This document shows positions 1 through 7,992 of a stretch of DNA of 18,777 nucleotides, one piece after another; position 1 is the stretch's first letter, and the number at the start of each line of letters is the position of its first letter. The DNA lies in the NCBI GenBank assembly GCA_937925565.1, contig CALALM010000059.1, positions 1-18,777 of the forward strand, given 5' to 3'. The notes beneath the pieces were generated by a model. It saw only the letters and a list, made by a program, of their open reading frames with translations, did not search any database and was not told where the DNA came from. Source of the DNA: an uncultured Centipeda sp. (lineage in GTDB: Bacteria; Bacillota; Negativicutes; Selenomonadales; Selenomonadaceae). The translations under genes and the position numbers were made by a program.

Positions 1-20
1 ACAAGGAAAAATCCCGCTAA
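1..20 (+). CDS. 3' end of an upstream gene, C-terminus KEKSR (partial)
   Basis: Only the last five codons and the TAA stop are inside the window. They read Lys-Glu-Lys-Ser-Arg-stop, identical to the last codons of the gene ending at 1155, and the downstream ~64 bases also match the sequence after that gene. The simplest reading is that a paralogue (tandem duplicate) of the 157-1155 gene, or at least its 3' end, lies just upstream. The body of the gene is not visible, so its function cannot be given. Confidence 0.45.
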
Positions 21-38
21 AAAACTTTCATCCACCGA

Positions 39-76
39 AAAGTTTGCAGTTTTTTAATTCTGCAAGCTCTTATAAT
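39..76 (+). repeat. 38-bp terminator/promoter-like repeat, copy 1
   Basis: This is copy 1 of a conserved 38-bp core that also occurs at 1174-1211 and 14558-14595. It begins AAAGTTTGCAG, continues with a run of six T, then an ATTCTGCAAG block, and ends in TATAAT (71-76), a perfect -10 hexamer. TTGCAG and CTGCAA inside it are inverted repeats. The identity with copy 2 extends over positions 1-83 (versus 1136-1218). It follows a stop codon and precedes the gene at 157, so it may both end the upstream transcript and start the next. No good -35 box at 16-18 bp spacing is seen, so the promoter role is inferred. Confidence 0.6.
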
Positions 77-156
77 AATTTTATGTTTACGTCAATGAAA
101 TAAAGACTGCTGCCAACGCAAACATATCAGAAGCAACGATAACAGGAGGTATTGAA

Positions 157-1155
157 ATGAGTGAAATGATCTATGAGGAGCAAAAACAGGAGGCATTGCC
201 GGAGCTTCCGGTGTACGCAAAGATCTATAAAGAACTTATGGAGCAGATGGAACCCTATCTGTACAGGCGTGATAGTGATTTTTGGGTGAAGTTGCCGGAG
301 CAGAGTCTTGCCGACGCCTATCAAAAAGTTATGGAAAACCTAGAGCAATCTATTCATACCGCAGAGGAGGAGGAGAAAGCCGCGCACGGCACCCGCACAA
401 ATACAGAGAGCGATCCCTCTTGTGTCGTTATTACACCTTTGTATCTGAATGAGGATACATGGCAGGAAGTGGAGGATGTCAAGGCACAAGTGGATCGCTT
501 CCGCCCCCTCGGCGTAGATGATTCCCTTCAGCGTGAATTTTTTATGAATTTGAAGATGTATCAGGAGTTCGAGAAAAAACTCCAAGGCTTTGATGAATTT
601 TTCAATGATATGACATTCATGCGGAAATATCATGAGCATCATGAGAAGCTCGGTGTTCAAATCCGTCACATCAATCAAGCGCTCCAAATCGGGGAACAGA
701 ATATTGTGCCGCAGCTCCAAGAAATAGGGGCTTCTTTTCGCGTTGGCATTTTGGAGTTGGAGCGCGAGCATCTCAGGATCTCCTATGAACGGGTCACCAA
801 AAGACTCCAAGTGACCTACGGAATAGAGTTATCCGATCACTTTCTCCGGAATCGTCCTAAAGATGCACTTCAAATCATCGCCCCCGCCGAGCGCATCTTT
901 CTCGCGGAAAAGGAGACGCTTCTGGCGCAGCATGAGACATGGAATCCGGCGTACACCGTGCGTACGGCGAAAAAGCTGGCGGAGCAGGGGGTTGCCGAAA
1001 AGGAGATCGTGGAGGCGCTTCAAAAGCATGCGCCCGACATTCAAAACCTCCCGAGTGCCGCTCTTCGGCAAAACGCGGCTGCGCGCATCGCGAAATCTGC
1101 GGCTGGGAGCGTACGCGTGGGGCAGCAGGAGCAGAACAAGGAAAAATCCCGCTAA
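157..1155 (+). CDS. hypothetical protein upstream of the T4SS operon
   Basis: A 332-residue soluble protein that I do not recognise. Start ATG at 157 follows a strong AGGAGGT site. It has no signal peptide or membrane segment, is rich in Glu and Gln, and is predicted mostly helical, with likely coiled-coil stretches around residues 125-215. Residues 264-300 (YTVRTAKKLAEQGVAEKE followed by IVEALQKHAPD) match the pattern of the repeated helical modules in the 455-residue protein at 5742-7109, so the two may share a partner or fold. The gene lies between two copies of a 38-bp repeat, and its last codons are duplicated at positions 1-20, suggesting a tandem paralogue upstream. The position before the pilin gene suggests a transfer-related role, but nothing shows it directly. 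Confidence 0.75.
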   Translation: MSEMIYEEQKQEALPELPVYAKIYKELMEQMEPYLYRRDSDFWVKLPEQSLADAYQKVMENLEQSIHTAEEEEKAAHGTRTNTESDPSCVVITPLYLNEDTWQEVEDVKAQVDRFRPLGVDDSLQREFFMNLKMYQEFEKKLQGFDEFFNDMTFMRKYHEHHEKLGVQIRHINQALQIGEQNIVPQLQEIGASFRVGILELEREHLRISYERVTKRLQVTYGIELSDHFLRNRPKDALQIIAPAERIFLAEKETLLAQHETWNPAYTVRTAKKLAEQGVAEKEIVEALQKHAPDIQNLPSAALRQNAAARIAKSAAGSVRVGQQEQNKEKSR

Positions 1156-1173
1156 AAAACTTTCATCCACCGA

Positions 1174-1211
1174 AAAGTTTGCAGTTTTTTCATTCTGCAA
1201 GCCTTTATAAT
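1174..1211 (+). repeat. 38-bp terminator/promoter-like repeat, copy 2 (before the pilin gene)
   Basis: This is copy 2 of the 38-bp element, differing from copy 1 at three positions and from copy 3 at three. TATAAT lies at 1206-1211, 43 bases before the pilin ATG. Upstream of it, AAAAAACT at 1154-1161 can pair with AGTTTTTT at 1183-1190, forming an A-tract/T-tract hairpin directly after the stop codon at 1153-1155, which resembles a weak intrinsic terminator. The element therefore probably separates the 157-1155 gene from the T4SS operon and may drive that operon. Confidence 0.6.
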
Positions 1212-1253
1212 AATTTCATGTGAGTTTTATTTTTTTACAGGAGGTTTTTCATC

Positions 1254-1670
1254 ATGAAAAAGTTCAAGGTCAACATCACCAAGGCACAGGTCAAGTCGTT
1301 TCTCAAGGCAAGTGCACCCGTCGTACTCCAGCTTACCATCATGATGCTCCCGGCAGCGATCAGTTTCGCTTCGACCGGAGATCCAAGCGCAGCAGGAGGA
1401 GCAGCGGCGGGAGGACAAAACGCGAATTCTACGGGGATTACGCCACTGGACAAGCCGCTTCAGACCATCAGTAGCGCACTCACGGGACCAATCCCCATTC
1501 TTGTTACGGGCGGCGGTGTTGCACTCGCGGGCATGTCGTGGGCGATGGGCTGGGAGCAGCAGGTCATGTCGCGTGGGATCAAGGTCGCGGGCGGTGGTGC
1601 GATTGCGATGGGCGCGGGCAACTTCATGCAATCCGTTATCGGCAAGGGGCTTACCGGCTGCCTGTTTTAA
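1254..1670 (+). CDS. virB2: VirB2/TrbC-type conjugative pilin precursor
   Basis: A 138-residue pilin precursor, the subunit of the conjugative pilus. ATG at 1254 follows ACAGGAGG. Residues 1-39 form a long signal peptide (basic N-terminus, hydrophobic stretch about 22-38, probable cleavage after SFA). The mature ~99 residues have a small-residue-rich segment (AAGGAAAGG region, about 46-54) and two hydrophobic helices, about 79-99 and 108-130, separated by a short polar loop with EQQ and Arg. This two-helix layout is the VirB2/TrbC family signature. It is the first gene of a run that continues with VirB3 and VirB4, the canonical order. The call rests on topology and context, because pilins diverge fast. 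No linear catalytic motif is expected. Confidence 0.85.
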   Translation: MKKFKVNITKAQVKSFLKASAPVVLQLTIMMLPAAISFASTGDPSAAGGAAAGGQNANSTGITPLDKPLQTISSALTGPIPILVTGGGVALAGMSWAMGWEQQVMSRGIKVAGGGAIAMGAGNFMQSVIGKGLTGCLF

Positions 1671-1688
1671 GGGAGGGGGCAGAGGAAC

Positions 1689-1973
1689 ATGGAAGAGCAG
1701 CAGTCCCAGCAAAATGTGATCTCATGGACACATCTGCCGCTCTATCGCTCACTCACGGAGTACATCCTATTCATGGGTGTACCGCGCAGCTGTATTATCT
1801 ATAATTCGGGCGCGGCAATCTTTATGATCTTGACGCTGGGTCTTGGGTACTGGTATCTCCTCACGCTGAATGTGATCGTGCATTTTGCCTTTCGCTACTT
1901 CTCACAGGACGATGCCCAATTCTTTGACTGCTTCGTGGTCTACACCTACAAGCATGACTACTATTCAACCTAG
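1689..1973 (+). CDS. virB3: VirB3/TrbD-like inner-membrane T4SS protein
   Basis: A 94-residue membrane protein. The N-terminal segment, PLYRSLTEYILFMGVPRS (residues 17-34), has the typical VirB3/TrbD pattern of a short amphipathic stretch ending in Gly-Val-Pro-Arg. It is followed by a hydrophobic hairpin at about 41-67 and a short aromatic tail containing DDAQFFD. VirB3 works with VirB4 at the inner membrane in pilus assembly. ATG at 1689 has GGGAGGGG upstream, and the gene sits 18 bases after the pilin stop. The length and position between the pilin and VirB4 agree with the family. Confidence 0.85.
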   Translation: MEEQQSQQNVISWTHLPLYRSLTEYILFMGVPRSCIIYNSGAAIFMILTLGLGYWYLLTLNVIVHFAFRYFSQDDAQFFDCFVVYTYKHDYYST

Positions 1974-1986
1974 GGAAGGGCGCATA

Positions 1987-3081
1987 ATGTCTTGGAAGGA
2001 ATACAGGCTGCAAAATAAGCGTGCGGCAGAACATCTCTCGTGGGGCGGGATCACGCACCCCAATATCCTGCGCTGCAAGGATGACAGCGTGCTCGGGATT
2101 ATCACCTACCATCCGTATAAAATAGAGGAGGAGGCGCAGCGGATTGCGCACCCCGCCTTTCAAAACGGATGGAGCCTATGGGCAGAGGAGCAGCAGGAGC
2201 GTAGCGGCGTACGCCGCTCATATCTTGCCGTCTCATGGATGCCGTTTCGCAGCATGGACGGTAAGGTAAAGAATACGCTCACAGGCGAAAAGATCAGAAT
2301 AGATGCCTTGGAGGAGACGCTTGCAGTCGTCCTTCAAACGCTTGTCGCCTCCTTTCCTGCCGAGGCACAGGCGCACCTTCTCTCTTATCAGGAGATTGTC
2401 GATTACCTCTGTTTTACGCTCACGATGGGGGAGCGGCGCATGGAAATGCCCGATCCGCCGATTGACTTGGATCTGTACCTAACGGACAGGCTGCCGCTGA
2501 ACTTCACGGAGAACCATGTGCGTCTGGGGGATGAGATATTCCTGCTGCTTAGTCTGCCGGCACTTCATGGTGCACAGGCAGATATTTATGAGGAATTGTG
2601 GCAGAGTCTTGCCGGGCGTAGCATTCCCTGCCGACATACACAGCGGCTTTTGCTCTTCGGTGAAAAAGAGGCGGAAAAAGAGCTGCGCAGCTATACGGGC
2701 AAATGGTGTCCATCACGACGCTACATCAAGGACATTCTCACCGGGGGTGCTCTGGGGCGACTGAATGGCTACTATACAAACGAGATCATCCTGCTGATCT
2801 CCAAAGACGCGTTTGATATGGTCTCTGAGTACCTTCACCATCTCATGCATGCCCGTGCGCTTCCCTACGTTATCGAGGACTACAACGCCAAAGACCTCTG
2901 GTGGGGCAGTCTGCCAGGGATGTTCACAGCGGGGCTTGTACCGCCGCTGTGCGGCTTTGCGGCTCTTGAGGACTTGCTCAATGTAGAGCAGCCCGCACAG
3001 ACGGATGATGAGGAGGAAAGCGAAGTGCCGGAAGAAGTGATCAGAGAGGAGGAAGAAATTGTACCAGCTGAACCTGTTTAA
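1987..3081 (+). CDS. VirB4 N-terminal-domain paralogue lacking the ATPase domain
   Basis: A 364-residue protein. The open frame extends to 1885, but that would overlap VirB3 by about 90 bases; ATG at 1987 has GGGAAGGG at good spacing and lies 13 bases after the VirB3 stop. It aligns by eye with the N-terminal half of the adjacent VirB4: the block NAKDLWWGSLPGM matches NAVDAWMGSIPGM, and the DYLCFTL...DLYLTDRLPL region matches TYLHSTV...DKYLYDTPLY of VirB4. The protein ends just after the SLPGM block in an acidic tail rich in Glu, so it has no Walker A or B and cannot be an ATPase. It probably scaffolds or pairs with VirB4 in a mixed complex. The similarity is seen directly; the partnership is inferred. 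Confidence 0.8.
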   Translation: MSWKEYRLQNKRAAEHLSWGGITHPNILRCKDDSVLGIITYHPYKIEEEAQRIAHPAFQNGWSLWAEEQQERSGVRRSYLAVSWMPFRSMDGKVKNTLTGEKIRIDALEETLAVVLQTLVASFPAEAQAHLLSYQEIVDYLCFTLTMGERRMEMPDPPIDLDLYLTDRLPLNFTENHVRLGDEIFLLLSLPALHGAQADIYEELWQSLAGRSIPCRHTQRLLLFGEKEAEKELRSYTGKWCPSRRYIKDILTGGALGRLNGYYTNEIILLISKDAFDMVSEYLHHLMHARALPYVIEDYNAKDLWWGSLPGMFTAGLVPPLCGFAALEDLLNVEQPAQTDDEEESEVPEEVIREEEEIVPAEPV

Positions 3082-5542
3082 GCGCAAAGTACATCGTCTT
3101 TCGGATGCCATGCCGTTTGGCAAATTTACCAGGGTTCATGTGAAAGGCTATCGCGTTGCTGTCTGTATCAACAAGGACGGTTCTCTACAGGCGACGTGGA
3201 AGTATCGGGGTCCGGATCTTGACTCCTCCGTGGAGGAGGAACTGGCGGTCATTACGAACCGCCTCCATCAGGCACTCGCAGGACTCAAAACCAACTATGT
3301 CCTCTACTTTGAATCGCAGCGCACGCCATCGACCGCATACGCGGCGACGGATTATTTCCCCGATCCCGTGACGCGCGGCATGGATGCCGAACGCTGCAAG
3401 CTGTTCTCCTCGGGAATCTACTACGAATCCACCTTTTACGGGACACTGTACTTCCTGCCGCCCAAAGACCGACAGGAGCAGATCAAAGAACTCATCGTTG
3501 AGGGACGCGAGAAGAAGGTGACCAAGGCGGAGGATATCCTTGCCCTCTTTGCCGAGCAGATTGAAAAACTCTACGATATGTTCCAAGGGCTGCGGATCTC
3601 CGTGGACTTTTTGGACGAGGACGGACTGCTCACCTATCTGCATTCCACCGTCTCGGACAACAACCGACCGCTCAAATATCCGGGAAATCGCTTCTTCATC
3701 GACAAATATCTCTATGATACGCCGCTTTACGGCGGACTTGAACCGCAGGTCGGCAGGAAGCACATGCGCGTCATCGTGCCAATCACCTACAGCAAGGAAA
3801 CCGTCTTCGGCTTCTTTGATGAACTGAACCGATTGGATTTTTCCTATCGCTGGGTGACGCGTGCTTACTGCCTCTCCAAGACGGATGTACTGGACGAATT
3901 GGACAGGCTCAAACGGCAGTGGAAAGGGAAACTGCAATCCATCACCAGTACCATCGGCGACGCAGTGATCCGCGAGGGCGCGGTGAACGCCGAGAACGTC
4001 GATGACATTGCCGTTGACCGCCTTGCCGAGGTGCGCGACGCGACAAACGCCGTGGAGGGCGATCACATCTCATTTATCTACACCTCCATCGCCGTCGTCG
4101 TCATGGACGAGTCCCGTGCGCGCGTCGAGGACAAGGCAAAACTCATTCGTCAAATCTTCATCGAACGGGGACTTCGGGCAAAGATTGAGGACTTCAACGC
4201 CGTGGACGCATGGATGGGCAGCATACCCGGCATGATCGGACACAACATACGCCGTCCCATGATCTCCACGGGCAACCTCGTGCACATGATTCCCTTGCCG
4301 TCGGCATGGGCAGGGGCGGAGTGGAATAACCATTTGGATGGTCCGCCGCTACTCTACGCACAGACGGCAGGATCATCCCCATATCGCCTGAATCTCCACA
4401 TTCGCGACCTCGGGCATACCCTCATGATCGGACCGACAGGAGCTGGCAAATCCGTTCACCTCAACTGCATTGAGGGGGCATTTCGGAAATATAAGAATGC
4501 CCGTGTCATCATCTTTGACAAGGGCGCAAGCTCCAAAGTCCTCACCATGGGAGTCGGCGGGAAGTTCTATGACATTGGCAGAGATGCCAAAGAACTCTCC
4601 TTCCAGCCGCTCGCGCACGTCGATGATGAGAGTGAACGTCAATGGGCGCAGGAATGGCTGACCGACTATCTGCGCGAAGAGGGGATCGAGGTGTCGCCGG
4701 AGGACAAGACACTCATCCGCGACTCGCTTGCCACACTTGCAGGGACAAAGCAGGAATTCCGCACCATCACCAGCTTTATATCTTTCCTCCAGTCGCGGAG
4801 GCTCAAGGAGGCGTTCTATCCGCTCGCCTTGGAGGACAATCAGGGCAATAAGGGCGAGTACGGAGAAATCTTTGACAGCGAGGAAGATCATCTGTCCATC
4901 ACGAGCTGGCAGAGCTTTGAGATGGAAACACTGATGAACTCCAAGCGCATCGTCGGCACAACACTCATGTATATCTTTCACCGGATTGAAGATGTGGTGA
5001 AAAGCGTCACGAGCGCAGAGGCGGGACCGACACTCATCGTCCTTGATGAGTGCTGGGTCTTCTTCGAGAATCCCATGTTCGCCGAAAAGATCAAGGAATG
5101 GCTAAAGACGCTACGTAAGTACAATACGTCGGTGCTCTTTGCCACACAGTCCCTTGATGATGTGGCAAAATCGCCCATCTTTGATACCGTCCTCTCCTCA
5201 TGCAAATCGCGAATTTTTCTGCCGGACGAGGGTGCGCTCACCGAATCCCGCAGCAAACTCTATCGCGCGTTCGGACTCAACAGCCGTCAGATTCAGCTGC
5301 TCGCGCACGCGCAGCCGAAACGTGAATACTACTACGACTCGGCACGCGGCTCACGGCTCTACAACCTCGCGCTTGAACACTGCCCCTTCACACTCTCGTA
5401 CGTCTCTGTGGACAAGGTCGCACTGACTAAATGTCAGCGTATTCTTGACCGCTGGGGGCAGGAGGACTTCAATACGCACTGGATGGAGGAGAACGAACTC
5501 GAACTTCCGGATTATCCGAAGGAGGCGGCGCATACATTATGA
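3059..5542 (+). CDS. virB4: VirB4/TrbE family T4SS ATPase
   Basis: An 827-residue conjugation ATPase that energises pilus assembly and substrate transfer at the inner membrane. The start is TTG at 3059 with GAGGAGG seven bases upstream, overlapping the preceding gene by 23 bases, which implies translational coupling; an ATG at 3110 is possible but lacks as good a site. Residues about 1-400 are the VirB4 N-domain with NAVDAWMGSIPGM near 380. Walker A is GPTGAGKS at 458-465, followed by FDKGASSKVL. Walker B is TLIVLDECWVFF with the acidic pair near 661-662, and the ATQSLDDVAKS motif near 695-705 is the usual RecA-fold motif. Length and motif order are complete for the family. Confidence 0.96.
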   Translation: MYQLNLFKRKVHRLSDAMPFGKFTRVHVKGYRVAVCINKDGSLQATWKYRGPDLDSSVEEELAVITNRLHQALAGLKTNYVLYFESQRTPSTAYAATDYFPDPVTRGMDAERCKLFSSGIYYESTFYGTLYFLPPKDRQEQIKELIVEGREKKVTKAEDILALFAEQIEKLYDMFQGLRISVDFLDEDGLLTYLHSTVSDNNRPLKYPGNRFFIDKYLYDTPLYGGLEPQVGRKHMRVIVPITYSKETVFGFFDELNRLDFSYRWVTRAYCLSKTDVLDELDRLKRQWKGKLQSITSTIGDAVIREGAVNAENVDDIAVDRLAEVRDATNAVEGDHISFIYTSIAVVVMDESRARVEDKAKLIRQIFIERGLRAKIEDFNAVDAWMGSIPGMIGHNIRRPMISTGNLVHMIPLPSAWAGAEWNNHLDGPPLLYAQTAGSSPYRLNLHIRDLGHTLMIGPTGAGKSVHLNCIEGAFRKYKNARVIIFDKGASSKVLTMGVGGKFYDIGRDAKELSFQPLAHVDDESERQWAQEWLTDYLREEGIEVSPEDKTLIRDSLATLAGTKQEFRTITSFISFLQSRRLKEAFYPLALEDNQGNKGEYGEIFDSEEDHLSITSWQSFEMETLMNSKRIVGTTLMYIFHRIEDVVKSVTSAEAGPTLIVLDECWVFFENPMFAEKIKEWLKTLRKYNTSVLFATQSLDDVAKSPIFDTVLSSCKSRIFLPDEGALTESRSKLYRAFGLNSRQIQLLAHAQPKREYYYDSARGSRLYNLALEHCPFTLSYVSVDKVALTKCQRILDRWGQEDFNTHWMEENELELPDYPKEAAHTL

Positions 5543-5763
5543 TCGAACCGATTATTGTCCTCTGCTGCATCATGATCTGTTACTTTGCCATTCGCGTCAA
5601 CCGCGTGGAGATGCGCATGAACGTCCTCGAAAAAGAACTGAACAAAATCCGTAAGGAGCGCGGCGAAGCACCGCTTGATACGGAAGCCTTGGGCAAACCC
5701 TTCGCAGAGGACGCGACCGTCACGGATACGCTCAAAGGCGTATGGAAAGCATTAAAGCCATGA
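5539..5763 (+). CDS. small membrane-anchored coiled-coil protein
   Basis: A 74-residue protein whose ATG overlaps the VirB4 stop (ATGA at 5539-5542), so it is translationally coupled. Residues about 4-20 form one hydrophobic membrane segment containing two Cys, and 22-42 form a charged heptad-like helix (RVEMRMNVLEKELNKIRKER). The remainder is short and acidic and ends in a GVWKALKP helix. I do not recognise a family. Small single-pass proteins are common between T4SS ATPase and channel genes, where they often act as assembly factors, but that role is only inferred from position. Confidence 0.75.
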   Translation: MIEPIIVLCCIMICYFAIRVNRVEMRMNVLEKELNKIRKERGEAPLDTEALGKPFAEDATVTDTLKGVWKALKP

Positions 5764-7109
5764 GCGGCAATGGAATGCAGCAAGCGCGTGCGGCATATAC
5801 GGAGCACAATACCCAAATCGACCATATTGCCATCATTCGCCACATCGAGGCGGGACTGCTGCGGGATATGACGCAGCAGGGCTATGGCAGGACGCAGCTT
5901 CAGGAAGCCCTCAGTGCTCGCAGCCGTTACCCGAAAGACGAGGGGCAGGACGCCCGCAGCAGCTACTTTGAAAGCATACTTCCCACCACAGAGGAGGAGG
6001 GAGACGCAGCGCTCCCATCCCCCGCAGCCGTCTTTGAACGCGCCTATCCCGCACGCGTCGAGGAGCACGCCGCACACCTGCACAAGCAGGATGTATATGT
6101 TCTTGCGGGTCTCCTGAGAGAGGGACACGCACCCGGCGATTTGCAGGAAGCCTATTTCGGGCACAGCCTGTTTCGTCACCTCCTAGGGGAGGAAAAGGAG
6201 CGCAACCGCTTTGAAAGCGACGTACTGACCACACTGATGGAGCGCGAGCAGCAGCGCAGCGCACAGGAACGCCCACACGCCAAGGCGCGTTTCGTGGAGG
6301 AAATGCAGCGTCTTTGGGCAGCGCAGGACAGCGACGTGCGGGAGAATCCGAACCTCATCCCGTTTGCCGAGGGGCGCATCACGGCAAAACTCATCGGGGA
6401 GGAAGGATACTCCGCCTACACCATGCAGAGCATCCTCCTTGAGGAAAGCCGCTATGCGGGGGACGATGAGGAGCGACAGGCATATGCGGACAAACTTGTC
6501 GCAGAGGCGCTCCACTTCAAAGTTGCATACGACCGGTTGGATGACGCCCCCATTATGGAGCGCGCGGAGAACGTGGATGAACTCTACGCGGCAATGCTGC
6601 GCGAAGCACGGCAAAGTGCCTATGACGGACTCCTTGACGACACGGCAGAGGAACACATCATCGCCGAACTTATCGCCGAGGACTTTGCAAAAGATGAGCT
6701 TGCCGCAGCCATGCAGCGGCATTCGCCATATCTCCATGCGCCCGCACGGGACAGGGAAGCCTACATTGACGGCGTGCTGTACCGCAAAGGGCAGGGGAAG
6801 AAACCGTATCTGAATGATGCAAAGAAAGCCTACATCACGGCGCAAGACCTCTATCGCCGCCGGCTTCTCGCCTACGACCGAATGCTCCATGCACAGGGCA
6901 GGAGCATTGACGCGGATTATCCTGCCGCGTGTATGCTGATCGCGCAGCAGCTCATTGCGGATCAAAAGGCATCGCGGGGCGATCTGAAAGACCTCCTGCA
7001 TGCAGGAAAAGACGCACGCGCAGCGCGCGGGAAACGTCCGCGTGACCGCACATCATCCGAGGAACAGAAGCAGGAAGAGCGGGTACGCGCCCGCAGCCTT
7101 GACACATGA
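5742..7109 (+). CDS. protein with about five degenerate helical repeats
   Basis: A 455-residue soluble protein, rich in Ala, Glu and Arg, with no signal peptide or membrane segment. It contains at least four, probably five, copies of a roughly 45-55 residue module with the pattern I..(L/I)(L/I)..GY....L..A...S.Y....R..Y...(L/V)L, at about 28-80, 112-165, 206-257, 302-350 and a weaker one at 392-425. The last ~30 residues are strongly basic and acidic. ATG at 5742 overlaps the previous gene by 22 bases; ATG at 5760, which overlaps that gene's stop as ATGA, is an equally good start, giving 449 residues. A single related module is in the protein at 157-1155. Repeats of this kind suggest protein binding. 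The function is unknown. Confidence 0.8.
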   Translation: MESIKAMSGNGMQQARAAYTEHNTQIDHIAIIRHIEAGLLRDMTQQGYGRTQLQEALSARSRYPKDEGQDARSSYFESILPTTEEEGDAALPSPAAVFERAYPARVEEHAAHLHKQDVYVLAGLLREGHAPGDLQEAYFGHSLFRHLLGEEKERNRFESDVLTTLMEREQQRSAQERPHAKARFVEEMQRLWAAQDSDVRENPNLIPFAEGRITAKLIGEEGYSAYTMQSILLEESRYAGDDEERQAYADKLVAEALHFKVAYDRLDDAPIMERAENVDELYAAMLREARQSAYDGLLDDTAEEHIIAELIAEDFAKDELAAAMQRHSPYLHAPARDREAYIDGVLYRKGQGKKPYLNDAKKAYITAQDLYRRRLLAYDRMLHAQGRSIDADYPAACMLIAQQLIADQKASRGDLKDLLHAGKDARAARGKRPRDRTSSEEQKQEERVRARSLDT

Positions 7110-7129
7110 CATGCGAAAGGAAGAGCACC

Positions 7130-7906
7130 ATGAACAGCAAACGACTACAGACAGCCGTCCTCATCGGCTGCCTCCTCGGCGTCACCGTCCCGTTCGGTGC
7201 GATGGCGCTCTCTCATCGTCCCACACATGCGGCGATTGCCGTCTTTGACGAGCGCAACATCGCCGAGGCGGTCAAGACTGCCATCACCACGGCAAAGATT
7301 CTGACTGCGGAGCAACAGGAACTTGCCCTGAAGCTCCTCGATGCCAAAAAGCTCGACAAGAACATCCTTGCGGACTTCTTTCAAAAACAAATGAACGCAT
7401 CAAAGACCATGCAGGACGGCAACTTCTGCAAAACGCCGGATGTGCTGAAGGATCTTGGGTTAAGTCCCGGGATCCTCAATCAGCATACGACCGTCCAATC
7501 CGTCCTCATGGACGAGATTGGCACGATTGAATCCGTACTCGATGAGAAGGCAACCCTCGTTGACCTCTATCATGAGACGGTCAAGAACCACAAAATTCTT
7601 GACGCCACCTATCAGGATGCGGCAAAGACCGCACAGAACGCCCAGCGTTCCGGTGAAACACTGAATCAAGGGGTGCAGCAAGCAGTCGAGGCATCGAATA
7701 ACGCCGAAGGAGAGCAGCAGCTTCTCCAGTCCGGCATCCAGATTGCCGCAGCGAACTACTATATGAACCGCAACACCAACGAACTCCTTGCCAATCTCCT
7801 TGCCATGCAGGCAGAAGAAGCCTACGTCGCAAACCGCGAGCGGGCAATCATTGAACGGCGCGAGGAGGAACACAAGGCGAATTTGAAAAAATTCGTAGGG
7901 GAATAG
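7130..7906 (+). CDS. VirB5/TrbJ-like secreted T4SS protein
   Basis: A 258-residue exported protein. The open frame reaches 7106, but ATG at 7130 is preferred: AAAGGAAG lies nine bases before it and it gives a clean signal peptide (MNSKRLQTAVLIGCLLG..., probable cleavage after THA near residue 34). The mature N-terminus AIAVFDERNIAEAVKTA matches the usual VirB5/TrbJ opening, in which a VxDxxN-like stretch leads into long amphipathic helices. Helices continue to the end with heptad-like spacing, with a single Cys near the middle. VirB5 proteins sit at the pilus tip and help recipient contact. Its place directly before VirB6 fits the canonical virB4-B5-B6 order. Family members are poorly conserved, so the call rests on architecture and order. 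Confidence 0.75.
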   Translation: MNSKRLQTAVLIGCLLGVTVPFGAMALSHRPTHAAIAVFDERNIAEAVKTAITTAKILTAEQQELALKLLDAKKLDKNILADFFQKQMNASKTMQDGNFCKTPDVLKDLGLSPGILNQHTTVQSVLMDEIGTIESVLDEKATLVDLYHETVKNHKILDATYQDAAKTAQNAQRSGETLNQGVQQAVEASNNAEGEQQLLQSGIQIAAANYYMNRNTNELLANLLAMQAEEAYVANRERAIIERREEEHKANLKKFVGE

Positions 7907-7976
7907 GTGAATATAGGGAAAAAAGATTCAGATGTTCAATTTGAACATCTGAATGACTTTAGAGGAATATTCACCT
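7905..7976. repeat. nested inverted repeat upstream of virB6, palindrome copy 1
   Basis: The inner dyad is perfect: ATTCAGATGTTCAA at 7926-7939, one central base, and its exact reverse complement at 7941-7954. A second, outer inverted repeat flanks it: AGGTGAATAT at 7905-7914 and ATATTCACCT at 7967-7976. It fills the 86-bp gap between the VirB5-like stop and the VirB6 start. A run of six A lies just before the dyad, so on the minus strand it reads as hairpin plus T-run, like a terminator of antisense RNA. A DNA operator is the other option. A near-identical dyad lies at 12009-12039. Confidence 0.85.
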
Positions 7977-7992
7977 TTAGAAGGGAGTCACT

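Noticed and set aside
1885..1986. The longer form of the VirB4-paralogue gene starting at 1885
   Set aside because: It would overlap virB3 by about 90 bases and lacks a good site; ATG 1987 has GGGAAGGG.
3185..4066. A 293-codon minus-strand open frame opposite virB4
   Set aside because: It is the mirror of the conserved VirB4 N-domain and has no independent start signal.
7926..7954. Palindrome as an intrinsic terminator for the plus-strand VirB5-like transcript
   Set aside because: No T-run follows it on the plus strand; the A-run precedes it, so it could terminate only minus-strand RNA.
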